Assembly: GCA_035353175.1 (NCBI GenBank)
Contig: DAOPZC010000073.1
Coordinates: forward strand, 1 to 20,613
DNA from: DAOPZC01 sp035353175
GTDB taxonomy: Bacteria; Verrucomicrobiota; Kiritimatiellia; RFP12; UBA1067
Length of the DNA stretch: 20,613 bases
Direction: 5' to 3'
The notes beneath the pieces were generated by a model, which worked only from the letters and a program-made list of their open reading frames with translations, was not told where the DNA came from and made no database searches. The position numbers and the translations under genes are program-made. Of this stretch, positions 6,789-13,423 are shown piece after piece. The first letter of the stretch is position 1; the number at the start of each line of letters is the position of its first letter.

Positions 6789-7886
6789 ATGTCCCTCTAC
6801 AGACAACCGGGTTGCAAAAATTGGACGTTTCAAATCTGGACGGCGGACCGGAAGCGGATTCGCAAGTCGACCGAGACACCGGACCGCGCCAAGGCCGAAA
6901 TCATTGAGAGAACTTTCCTCATGGCGATCAAAGGTCAGGCCGAACCGAGCCGCCTGCACGCCATGCTGGATGCCGTGTGCGGGGTCAAGCCCACCGCCAC
7001 GAGCATCGACGATGTCTGGCCCCTGTATACCGATTGGCTCAAAACGTCCGGACGCGAGCTGACCAAGCAGTCGCTGGCCAACCGCGCCGTGTCCGTGCGC
7101 CGGTTCGCAAAATGGACGCACGAAAGCTATCCGGCGGCCGTCACGCTGGAAGCCGTCGACCGGGCCGCGGCGACCGCGTTCGCAACCTATCTTGCCGGCA
7201 CGGGCGCGAAGGGCAAGACGCGCCAGAACATCATCGGGGATCTGTCCATCGTGTGGGGCGCTCTCAAGCGCACGCGGGACGGTCTCAACAATCCCTGGCC
7301 GCTGGTGCGTCCGGAGGCGAATGACAGCGAGCGCGGCAAGGCTTTCACGCGGGAACAGGAAACCGCACTTCTGAAAGCAGCCAAGAATACCGGCAAGGGG
7401 TGGTATCTGGCCTGCCAGATCGCCCGCTACACCGGCCTGCGGTACAGTTCGGTGGCGCGGCTGAAATGGGAGGACGTGGACTTGGAGGCGGGCGTGATCC
7501 GCCACACGCCGCCAAAGACCAAACGGCACAACATCACGGTGACCATTCCCCTCGCGAAACCGCTGCATGAGGAGATCAAAGCCGCGCGGGCCGAGGATAC
7601 GAAGGCCACGCACGTTTTACCGCTTCACGAAAAGGCCTATCAGTACCGGAAGCTGAAAAGCGGGCCGGGGGCGTTCGTTACGGTTCTTAAGGCCGCAGAG
7701 ATTGACGACAACCTTTACACGTTCCACAGCTGGAGGCACACGTTCCGCACCAGGTTGAGCGAGGCGGGGGTGGCGGACGATCTGGCTAAACGGCTGGGGG
7801 GATGGACCGAGGACACGACAGCGGCCCGCTACGACCACGCTGAGCGCATCGCAGAACTGCGCGCGGCCATCGAGAAGGCACATTAG
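6789..7886 (+). CDS. Tyrosine recombinase (phage integrase)
   Basis: 365 residues. It catalyses site-specific integration of the prophage, here at tRNA-Glu. The N-terminal part (about 1-60) resembles the short Arm-type start, residues about 75-165 look like a SAM-like core-binding domain, and the catalytic domain follows. The active-site set is complete: Arg218 (TGLR), Lys243 or Lys245 (PPKTK), His313-x-x-Arg316 (HSWR), Trp339 (LGGW) and nucleophile Tyr348 (ARYDHAE). Trp in place of the second His is tolerated, as in Cre. CGGAGG lies 7 nt before the ATG at 6789. The gene points away from the tRNA and converges with the phage minus-strand genes. Confidence 0.92.
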   Translation: MSLYRQPGCKNWTFQIWTADRKRIRKSTETPDRAKAEIIERTFLMAIKGQAEPSRLHAMLDAVCGVKPTATSIDDVWPLYTDWLKTSGRELTKQSLANRAVSVRRFAKWTHESYPAAVTLEAVDRAAATAFATYLAGTGAKGKTRQNIIGDLSIVWGALKRTRDGLNNPWPLVRPEANDSERGKAFTREQETALLKAAKNTGKGWYLACQIARYTGLRYSSVARLKWEDVDLEAGVIRHTPPKTKRHNITVTIPLAKPLHEEIKAARAEDTKATHVLPLHEKAYQYRKLKSGPGAFVTVLKAAEIDDNLYTFHSWRHTFRTRLSEAGVADDLAKRLGGWTEDTTAARYDHAERIAELRAAIEKAH

Positions 7887-8028
7887 GGGAGTTTTGCCCT
7901 CGCAAACCTCACCCCACGTTAGTTTCGCGACAAGTAGTTCTTGGATCCCGCATATTTGAGCGACATCGGCCTCTTTTTCGGAACCAGCCTTTCATAGTAG
8001 AGACGCTTCACTAATGCCGCTTTAAAGG

Positions 8029-8065
8029 CAACGGGCCAGCCCTTTAATAGAGGGCCGGCCCGTTG
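8029..8065 (-). terminator. Long hairpin ending the minus-strand phage genes
   Basis: CAACGGGCC (8029-8037) and GGCCCGTTG (8057-8065) pair perfectly. AGGGC pairs with GCCCT inside, around loop TTAATAG, with one A/C mismatch. It lies 30 nt past the stop of the last minus-strand gene, within the 208-nt gap that separates it from the convergent integrase. The T-run on the minus strand is short, so terminator function rests mainly on stem strength and position. The rest of the gap holds no gene that I can see. Confidence 0.65.
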
Positions 8066-8094
8066 TGCGTTAATCAATTGAGCCCTTTTCTCGC

Positions 8095-8835
8095 TTACTG
8101 GGAAGCGGGGGCGGCGCAGGTGCCGTCTGCGCAGGCGGCGTTGGTGGACGCGGCCGGGGATGCCGCAGAGGCCGTGGCCGTGGCCTTGCTCTTGAACATG
8201 CCGCCGAGAAGCTGGCCGAGGTAACTGAGGGCGGAGTCGCCCATCGGCACCTGGAGCGAGGGGTCGGTCTTGTTGCCGGAGGCGATGGAGTCAGCGCCGC
8301 CCTCGATCTGCTGATCGTTGACACCGATCTGGAGCGAGCGGGGATAGGTGGAGGTTTCCAGACTCTCGGGCTCGTTGATCCGGAACGTGCAGTCCTTGAA
8401 GGTCAACGCCTGGCACCGCGTGCGCGTGAGGCAGCCGGTCGCCCCGAGCATGAGGGCGCACAGGAGGATGCAGCCCGCGCCCTTGAACAGCGGCTCGACG
8501 TAATCGGCCAGCAGACCGGTCTTGGCGAGTTCCTTCTGGGTCGCCTTGGCGTCGGCCCCGACCGCCCAAGCGGCCAGCAGGCGTTCGCGGGCGCGGATGA
8601 CCGCGTCCTTCATGACGGACACCTCTTCCGGCGAGACCGCCTTGTCGGCGAGGATGTCGTTGAACAGCCCGGACAGTTCCGCGAGGTGTTCCGCCGTCTT
8701 CCGCGCCTTGTCGATGTTCGACGGGTTGATCCGGTCAACCCACTTGTTGAGCAGCGCAGCCAGGATGCGCTCGATGGGCAAGGCCGAGAAGACGGCCAGC
8801 CCCAGTTTAACCAGTACCGATGTCAGCATGTTCAT
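8095..8835 (-). CDS. Phage-associated protein with central membrane/lipobox-like segment
   Basis: About 246 residues; family not recognised. The first 120 residues are helical and charged (an amphipathic start, then a run of short helices). A hydrophobic stretch follows (GCILLCALMLGATGC), ending in a lipobox-like ATG-Cys. The tail is Ala/Ser/Thr-rich and polar, with several cysteines and the ending ADGTCAAPASQ. I see no ATG, GTG or TTG that would start a separate lipoprotein with a full signal peptide, so it reads as one bitopic protein or a fusion of a soluble protein and a lipoprotein. Starts at 8835 or 8829 share the AAGGGAAGG ribosome site. A strong terminator lies 22 nt upstream, so expression probably needs read-through or separate control. 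Its place at the end of the phage operon would suit a lysis or lysogenic-conversion role, but that is a guess. Confidence 0.6.
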   Translation of the reverse strand: MNMLTSVLVKLGLAVFSALPIERILAALLNKWVDRINPSNIDKARKTAEHLAELSGLFNDILADKAVSPEEVSVMKDAVIRARERLLAAWAVGADAKATQKELAKTGLLADYVEPLFKGAGCILLCALMLGATGCLTRTRCQALTFKDCTFRINEPESLETSTYPRSLQIGVNDQQIEGGADSIASGNKTDPSLQVPMGDSALSYLGQLLGGMFKSKATATASAASPAASTNAACADGTCAAPASQ

Positions 8836-8856
8836 ACCTTCCCTTTCTGTTTGCAC

Positions 8857-8897
8857 AAAAAAACCGCGCCGGAAGGATCTCGCAAGGACCGGCGCGG
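8857..8897 (-). terminator. Strong rho-independent terminator inside the phage operon
   Basis: On the minus strand CCGCGCCGG (8897-8889) pairs perfectly with CCGGCGCGG (8872-8864) around a 16-nt loop, followed by seven T (8863-8857). It lies between the 78-residue membrane protein and the 247-residue protein and should end most transcripts of the head operon. Confidence 0.85.
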
Positions 8898-8936
8898 CCC
8901 GCGCCCCTCACCCGAGGGGGCGGCAATCTGAATCAA

Positions 8937-9173
8937 TCAACCGCCGTGGCGCAGAACCGCCTGCAGGACAAGCGAACCCGCGCCGACCAACACCGAAATG
9001 AGGAGCGCCGTACAGACGTACGTCAGGGCGTTGGCAATGCGCTCGCAACGGTCAATCCGCACGAGGACCGGCTGCCGCCCTTCGCGGCCGACGTAGATTT
9101 CCTTTTCCACGCGGTCGCATTGGGCCGTGAGGCCTTCGACGGGTTTCTTCTGGATGCATTCGTGAGGGGCCAC
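8937..9173 (-). CDS. Small one-helix membrane protein, holin-like
   Basis: 78 residues, starting at a GTG (9173) with GGAGG 6 nt upstream. The first 45 residues are polar and charged (KKPVEGLTAQCDRVEKEIYVG). One hydrophobic helix follows (about residues 48-73, ALTYVCTALLISVLVGAGSLVL), then a short basic tail RHGG. Size, topology and position at the end of the structural genes suit a holin or spanin-like lysis factor, but there is no specific family signature and no endolysin is visible nearby. It starts 16 nt after the stop of the secreted 297-residue gene. Confidence 0.65.
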   Translation of the reverse strand: MAPHECIQKKPVEGLTAQCDRVEKEIYVGREGRQPVLVRIDRCERIANALTYVCTALLISVLVGAGSLVLQAVLRHGG

Positions 9174-9188
9174 GGGCTTCCTCCGGAG

Positions 9189-10082
9189 TTAGAGCGAGTT
9201 GGTGACCACTGACGGGCTGACGTAGAGCAATGACCGGTCAGGGGTGCCGTTCTGTCCCGTGAAGTGAACGCTCCTGATAGCGGGGTCCGGGGTCAGCGTG
9301 TCTGTCAGCCAAAGCAAGTTCATGTCCTGATAGACGTAAATCTGGAACATCGAATCGCCCATCGTGGACCAGGTGTAACCCGCCGCAGTCCCACTGAATG
9401 CGGTAATCGGGAACGTCAGCTCAGGACAATCCACGCCGCCGAACTCCCAGTGTGACGGCACGTCGACAATCTCGTAAACCTTGAACACGCCGTTTTCGAG
9501 GCGGGCGAACTTGCGAGGGTTGAGGTAGTCGCGCAGAACGGCCCCGCCCCCCGTGGCAACATAGTTGGTGGTCACCGTCAGGATGTCGGGGTAATCCGTG
9601 CGCGTCATCGTCATGGCGCCCCAGTAGTAGTTCCCAATTCCGGACGACAAACTGAAGCCCGAGCCGCCGACGCTCTCGCTTGAATAACAGCCGGCAGAGC
9701 CAAACGGATCCATGCCGTTCAGCAAGCCGACGCCGGAGGTGCCCATGCCGTTATCGAACGCTCCGACCTGGTAGCCTGAATCCGGCACGTATACCAGCCC
9801 GTTCATGCCGTCCATAACCAGCGTTTTCGGCAAGCCGGGAATGACCAGATTCGACGCGCTGAACGCGGTCGAGTACATGCCGCCGTTGTCCACGTCCATA
9901 TACCCGTTCAGAACCCACGCATACGAAGGCGTGCGGTTCGTCGTACAGATCATCCGGTATCCTTCGGAAGGCAGCTCGGCGCGGCGGGCGAGGCCCCATT
10001 TCAGGATGTCGGAAAGCTCGATGCGGGCATATCCGGCAAGGGCGGCGAGGACGAGAGCGGTGAACAGCAGCGTTTGTTTCAT
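9189..10082 (-). CDS. Secreted protein of unknown function within the phage module
   Basis: 297 residues from the ATG at 10082, preceded by AAAGGAG; the frame runs further upstream but that part lacks a ribosome site. Residues 1-19 form a clear signal peptide (KQTLLFTALVLAALAGYA, cleavage after AGYA likely). The mature part has no further membrane segment. It is rich in Gly, Ser, Tyr and aromatic residues with a beta-strand look (e.g. GSAGCYSSESVGGSG and GNYYWGAMTMTRTDY). I recognise no family. A cleavable signal peptide is unexpected for a virion protein, so it may be a host-surface or conversion factor expressed from the phage. It sits between the 84-residue gene and the holin-like gene. 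Confidence 0.7.
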   Translation of the reverse strand: MKQTLLFTALVLAALAGYARIELSDILKWGLARRAELPSEGYRMICTTNRTPSYAWVLNGYMDVDNGGMYSTAFSASNLVIPGLPKTLVMDGMNGLVYVPDSGYQVGAFDNGMGTSGVGLLNGMDPFGSAGCYSSESVGGSGFSLSSGIGNYYWGAMTMTRTDYPDILTVTTNYVATGGGAVLRDYLNPRKFARLENGVFKVYEIVDVPSHWEFGGVDCPELTFPITAFSGTAAGYTWSTMGDSMFQIYVYQDMNLLWLTDTLTPDPAIRSVHFTGQNGTPDRSLLYVSPSVVTNSL

Positions 10083-10093
10083 GGTGGACTCCT

Positions 10094-10348
10094 TTATTGT
10101 TGGGGTTGTTGCGGAAGATAGGTCAGGCCCGGCAGGTTCTCGCCGTTCCAGCCGGGGGCGTGCAGGCCGGGGGCGTGCTTGATGAAGCGTCCGCCCTCGA
10201 TGGGAAAACTCGCATAACACTTCCAGGCGTCGGCCGTGGGGGATGCGAAGGGAATGGCCTCGGCGACGTATTCAACGCCGCCGGCCGTCACGGTAATGAC
10301 CGAGTTGCCGGTCTTGATCGCTTGCGCGAAAATAGAAGTTGCAGACAT
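10094..10348 (-). CDS. Small phage protein, unknown
   Basis: 84 residues, starting at the ATG at 10348 with AAAGGAG 6 nt upstream. The sequence is beta-rich in the first half (NSVITVTAGGVEYVAEAI) and ends in a Pro/Gln-rich tail (LTYLPQQPQQ). It has no signal peptide or membrane segment. Its stop lies 11 nt before the start of the secreted 297-residue gene, so the two are probably cotranscribed. I do not recognise a family. A minor virion or assembly role is possible from position only. Confidence 0.6.
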   Translation of the reverse strand: MSATSIFAQAIKTGNSVITVTAGGVEYVAEAIPFASPTADAWKCYASFPIEGGRFIKHAPGLHAPGWNGENLPGLTYLPQQPQQ

Positions 10349-10363
10349 GGGGGGCTCCTTTGG

Positions 10364-10403
10364 AGAAGTTCGTTAGTGCGTTAGTTCATGAGTGCATGAG
10401 TTG
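10364..10403. repeat. Five degenerate octamer tandem repeats
   Basis: AGAAGTTC, GTTAGTGC, GTTAGTTC, ATGAGTGC, ATGAGTTG in direct succession, consensus NNNAGTKC. They fill most of the 62-nt gap between the adaptor candidate and the 84-residue gene, just upstream of the latter's stop-start junction. Confidence 0.7.
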
Positions 10404-10410
10404 GGGGTGG

Positions 10411-11154
10411 TCAGCCGTTGGCAAAACTTTGAAGCGGGACACACACGTCATCGCACGCGTCGCCGCCGGTCTCGCAGTTGAGCGCGTTTTCGAAATGGTC
10501 GACTGCCTGCGCCAAGGCGGATTTCTGTTGAACCGCGTCTTTGGTGTAACCGCACAGTTCGGACAGCACGTAGTAGAACAGCGCGGACTCGAACTTCGGC
10601 AGCAGCGGGACATCCGCAGCCGCCAGAGGCAAGAAGCGTTTGAGCCCGTTGACGTGCAGCGTGAGCGGGGCCACAGGCAACGGGGCCAGCCGGATACGCT
10701 TGACCGGCAGGGGCGGCAGGTCGGCCGTCGCACCGTCGGCAAGCTGGACAAAGGCCACGGGCGTTCCCGGAGCGTCGGCGTAGATCGCCGCGAAGTCGGC
10801 CTCGCGCACTTCGGAGAGCGGCAGCAACGCGCCGCCCGCGATGCGCACCGAGCGGATGACATCCATCTCGGTCGGCAGATCCACGGCCACGGAGCCCGCC
10901 GCCACCTCGACAACCGCGTTGGCGATCCTGATGTCGCGGTGCGGATAACGCTGCCACGCGTAGAGATACCAACGGTTGAGGATAGCCAGGCCGATGTCTG
11001 CGGCCGTGATCGGGACCGTGCCCGCGTCCGCCGTGATCCCGCCGCCGATCGACAGTGAGCCGATCCCCATCGTCGAAACGATGGAGGTCGTTGTCCCGTC
11101 CTCGACAAGCCCGGCCTGCTTGCAGGCGTTCGATACGATTTCCCCTGCGGTCAT
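10411..11154 (-). CDS. Putative head-tail adaptor (connector) protein
   Basis: 247 residues. The layout resembles podovirus-type adaptor or tail-tube-A-like proteins. A short helical N-terminus (AGEIVSNACKQAGL) and a helix carrying LNRWYLYAWQRYPHRD come first. A beta domain follows, running from VAVDLPTEMDVIRSVRI through APGTPVAFVQL and the Pro-rich LPPLPVKRIRLAPLP. A helical C-terminus comes last (FESALFYYVLSELCGY, then a helix with HFENAL). There is no catalytic motif. It lies two genes downstream of the capsid gene, as adaptors usually do. The ATG at 11154 is the natural start. A GC-rich inverted repeat (CCGCCCG/CGGGCGG) lies just upstream in the 79-nt gap. The family call is from overall layout, not a diagnostic motif. 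Confidence 0.55.
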   Translation of the reverse strand: MTAGEIVSNACKQAGLVEDGTTTSIVSTMGIGSLSIGGGITADAGTVPITAADIGLAILNRWYLYAWQRYPHRDIRIANAVVEVAAGSVAVDLPTEMDVIRSVRIAGGALLPLSEVREADFAAIYADAPGTPVAFVQLADGATADLPPLPVKRIRLAPLPVAPLTLHVNGLKRFLPLAAADVPLLPKFESALFYYVLSELCGYTKDAVQQKSALAQAVDHFENALNCETGGDACDDVCVPLQSFANG

Positions 11155-11233
11155 GGCTGTTTCCTAAGAGAGCCCACCGCCCGCCCACGACAACAGAGAA
11201 ACGCGGGACGGGCGGCGGGGGTACCCATGAAGA

Positions 11234-11809
11234 TCAGGCCCAGTACTCCACCAGCGCGGCGGCCGTGGTGACCTTGGCCGAGGTCGCCACGATGTCGAAT
11301 ATGACCGGAACGCCGGTATCGCCAGAAAGCAGATACTCGACGCTCACCTGGGCCGCGCCGATCACCGGCACGCCGGCGATCTTGTCGGTCGCGGGAACGA
11401 CGACGTAGCACACGGTGTTGACCGGGATCGCGCCCACCGCCGTGATCGTGGCCGTGCAGTAGGTCTGCCCGGCGTTGTCGGCGTACGTGGCGGAGACGAT
11501 CTTCCAGCCGGTCGGCGTCAGCAGGCAGAGCAGGTCCGTGGAGGCCAGCGCGTGGCCCTTGAAGACATGCCCGCCCGCCACATCCACCGGGATGCGCAGC
11601 GTGGTGCCGGCCGTGGCCAGCGCCACCGGCAGACGGAAGGAGCGGCAGGCCTTGGGGACGTAGAAGTTGCACGCGCAGGCCGCATCGTTGCCGAGCGCGG
11701 AGAAACGGCGGATGACCGCCTTGGATTTCTGGTATTCCGGAATCACCGCCTGTACGACGGTGGCCGAGGTGGCGACCGCAGAAACGGTCGTGACATTGAT
11801 CTTGTTCAT
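11234..11809 (-). CDS. Phage structural protein candidate, unknown
   Basis: 191 residues, directly downstream of the capsid gene, with AAGGAG 6 nt before the ATG at 11809. The composition is beta-rich and Ala/Val/Thr-heavy, with few charges after residue 35 (e.g. GTTLRIPVDVAGG and CTATITAVGAIPVN). It has no signal peptide and no membrane helix. Eight or so cysteines are unusual for a cytoplasmic phage protein. Position and composition would suit a capsid decoration, head-fibre or tail-tube-like protein, but I recognise no family. Confidence 0.6.
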   Translation of the reverse strand: MNKINVTTVSAVATSATVVQAVIPEYQKSKAVIRRFSALGNDAACACNFYVPKACRSFRLPVALATAGTTLRIPVDVAGGHVFKGHALASTDLLCLLTPTGWKIVSATYADNAGQTYCTATITAVGAIPVNTVCYVVVPATDKIAGVPVIGAAQVSVEYLLSGDTGVPVIFDIVATSAKVTTAAALVEYWA

Positions 11810-11830
11810 AATGTTCTCCTTCGGAGAAAA

Positions 11831-11918
11831 GTTAGAGGTGAAGGGTAAGAAGTAAGAAGTTTTGGGGGTAGGGGTCAGGAGTGACCTATTACCTGTTACT
11901 TATTACCTCTTACTTGTG
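11831..11918. repeat. Head-to-head heptamer repeat arrays
   Basis: On the right are five heptamers, ACCTATT, ACCTGTT, ACTTATT, ACCTCTT and ACTTGTG (11884-11918), consensus ACYTNTT. On the left, 11834-11882, are degenerate units of the complementary type AANARGT, including AAGAAGT twice in tandem (11846-11859). The two halves can pair as a long imperfect stem, including an 11-bp stretch with one G-U. The arrays fill the 111-nt gap between the capsid gene and the next gene. Confidence 0.7.
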
Positions 11919-11920
11919 GG

Positions 11921-13000
11921 TTACACCGCCTCGTCGGGGAGGTCGGTCGGCACTTCATCGAACGCCGAGGTGTAGGCCAGATTGAGGCCGAAGTTGCGCT
12001 CGATCACCATCGCCTGGAAGCCCATGCGCACCGCGCAGGTCAGCAGCGTGCCGGTGATCGTGATGTCCTGGCATTTGAACGTCGGGGCCAGGGTCCGGCG
12101 CGTCGGGGAGCCCGCCTCGCCGTAGTCCAGATAGCCGAAGGCGTTCGCGCCGAAGAGATGCGCGACGCGCACCTTGCCCGTGTTGCAGCGGGTCTGCACC
12201 GCGCCGCCCACGTCGGGCAGGTTGCAGCGGTAGGGATCGTCCTGACGCACGAAGGCCACGCCGCCGTAGTCGATCATGTCGCCCGCGCCGAACACGCGGT
12301 TGTTCTTGTCCTCGAAGCCCTTGATGAGGTCCGTGAACTTGGAGTCGCCGAACTTGATCTGCTCGATGCCGGCGGAGTCCATCACGCAGGCGTAGCGCCC
12401 GTCGATGGAGGGCACCTTGCCGTTGCGCAGCAGCGCCGCGCCCCGGAAGATGTCCGCGATGGTCACGAAGCTGTCCTCGCGCATCCCGGCGAACGCCGCC
12501 GCGCCGCCCGCGTAGATCACGCGGAACGGCTTGGGTGCCGCCACATAGGCGCTGTCGAGGTTCGTCACCGCCACGGCCAGGGGCCGGACGAAGCGGTCGT
12601 TGACGACCGTGTGGATCATGCGGCGCACCCAGCGGTTCAGGCGGCGCTTGGAGACCGCCATGATGTCCGAGGGGTCCTGCAGGAGCAGCTTCGGGCGGAA
12701 CGACAGATAGCCCGCGAGGTCCTGCGTCGAGACCTGGAAGATGTCGTCCGGCACGACCATCGAGGCGCTGGGCTCCTCGGTCTCGCCGTACATCTTGGGC
12801 GAATCGCTGTTCGCCTCGGTGGCCAGCGCCAGGTCGCCGAACTTGCGGAACTGGACGAACGTCCCCGAATTCGGGGCCAGCTTGGCTTTCACACCCAGGC
12901 CGCTGTTGGCGAGCGGGGTTTCAAGCTCCTTGTCGGTCATCTCGTCGAAAGCCCGGTCGAAATAGCCCTGGACCGTGCCCTTCATCGTAGTAGAGTCCAT
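11921..13000 (-). CDS. Major capsid protein, N4-gp56-like
   Basis: 359 residues, no membrane segment. It shows the pattern of N4-gp56 family HK97-fold capsid proteins: an N-terminal segment followed by an extended region with GTFVQFRKFGDLALATEA, the VPDDIFQVSTQDLAGYLSF block, the helix with NRWVRRMIHTVVNDRFVRP, and a C-terminal half with GAGDMIDYGGVAFVRQDDPYR, where family members carry a similar G...GV.FV..D.PYR segment. The ATG at 13000 has AAGGAG 5 nt upstream. In phages of this kind the scaffold gene normally lies just upstream. Here about 6 kb of cargo separates them. Transcription from the portal side meets the cargo terminator, so this gene needs its own promoter; I see no strong one in 13001-13144. 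Confidence 0.75.
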   Translation of the reverse strand: MDSTTMKGTVQGYFDRAFDEMTDKELETPLANSGLGVKAKLAPNSGTFVQFRKFGDLALATEANSDSPKMYGETEEPSASMVVPDDIFQVSTQDLAGYLSFRPKLLLQDPSDIMAVSKRRLNRWVRRMIHTVVNDRFVRPLAVAVTNLDSAYVAAPKPFRVIYAGGAAAFAGMREDSFVTIADIFRGAALLRNGKVPSIDGRYACVMDSAGIEQIKFGDSKFTDLIKGFEDKNNRVFGAGDMIDYGGVAFVRQDDPYRCNLPDVGGAVQTRCNTGKVRVAHLFGANAFGYLDYGEAGSPTRRTLAPTFKCQDITITGTLLTCAVRMGFQAMVIERNFGLNLAYTSAFDEVPTDLPDEAV

Positions 13001-13007
13001 AATTCTC

Positions 13008-13017
13008 CTTGTTTGTG
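13008..13017. repeat. Left copy of the 10-bp direct repeat bracketing the cargo
   Basis: CTTGTTTGTG, identical to 19044-19053 in the same orientation. It overlaps the capsid gene's ribosome site: the minus strand reads CACAAACAAG, then GAG. Confidence 0.6.
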
Positions 13018-13054
13018 AGCGAACGGGGAAACCATTCGGTCCCTTAATAGTCAG

Positions 13055-13070
13055 GGTAAAGTGGTAAAGT
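13055..13070. repeat. Two tandem GGTAAAGT octamers
   Basis: GGTAAAGT twice without a gap, in the divergent region between the capsid gene and the repressor. It resembles in style the octamer and heptamer arrays of the other head-gene gaps. It may be a regulator site for either divergent gene. Confidence 0.45.
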
Positions 13071-13108
13071 TGGGGCGGACGGGAAGCAAAGAAGGGCGAA
13101 TATTGCTG

Positions 13109-13139
13109 TTGCCATATCCTATCCTAGTGGATACGATAT
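13109..13139 (+). promoter_or_regulatory. Promoter and overlapping operator of the CsoR/RcnR-type repressor
   Basis: TTGCCA (13109-13114) and TACGAT (13132-13137) are 17 nt apart. An inverted repeat, ATATCCTATCC / GGATACGATAT (13114-13124, 13129-13139), with one mismatch and a TAGT centre, covers the spacer and -10 box. A repressor bound there would block RNA polymerase. A start about 7 nt after the -10 box would fall on or near the ATG at 13145. No Shine-Dalgarno is visible, so the transcript may be leaderless. Confidence 0.55.
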
Positions 13140-13144
13140 GAAGC

Positions 13145-13414
13145 ATGTCAACGCACTCTTCCCACCCCGAAATAATCAAGCGGCTCAAACGGGCCGAAGG
13201 CCACATCAAGAGCATCATCGGCATGCTCGAAGAGGGCCGCGGCTGTTTGGACGTGGCCCAGCAACTGCAAGCCGTCGAAAGCGCGGTCAGCAACGCCAAG
13301 AAGACTTTGGTGCATGACCATATCGACCATTGTCTTGAGCATGCCGTGCGCGAGCGGACACAGGGCACGGACGAAACCATCCGCGAGTTCAAGGCGATCA
13401 CCAAATACTTGTAA
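13145..13414 (+). CDS. CsoR/RcnR/FrmR-family metal-sensing repressor
   Basis: 89 residues, the family's usual length, all-helical, DNA-binding as a tetramer. Cys34, His59 and Cys63 have the exact 25- and 29-residue spacing of the CsoR Cu(I) ligands (Cys36, His61, Cys65). RcnR-type Ni/Co sensors have His at the last position. His4 or His7 could add an N-terminal ligand, as in RcnR. The neighbour is an RcnA-type Ni/Co exporter 9 nt downstream, so the inducing metal is either nickel/cobalt or copper; the ligand set and the context point different ways. An inverted repeat overlapping the promoter just upstream suggests autoregulation. Other ATGs nearby are out of frame. The family call is firm, the metal is open. 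Confidence 0.88.
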   Translation: MSTHSSHPEIIKRLKRAEGHIKSIIGMLEEGRGCLDVAQQLQAVESAVSNAKKTLVHDHIDHCLEHAVRERTQGTDETIREFKAITKYL

Positions 13415-13423
13415 GGCGACGCC

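Noticed and set aside
7803..7805. Integrase possibly inactive because Trp339 replaces the usual second His
   Set aside because: Trp is an accepted residue at this position in tyrosine recombinases (for example Cre), and all other catalytic residues are present.
8095..8500. Nested Rz1-like lipoprotein gene
   Set aside because: Rz1 genes lie in a different frame from Rz. Here the lipobox is in the same frame and no plausible start codon precedes it.
12158..13018. 286-codon plus-strand open frame opposite the capsid gene
   Set aside because: Antisense shadow with the same low-complexity composition; the capsid reading has a good ribosome site and family pattern.
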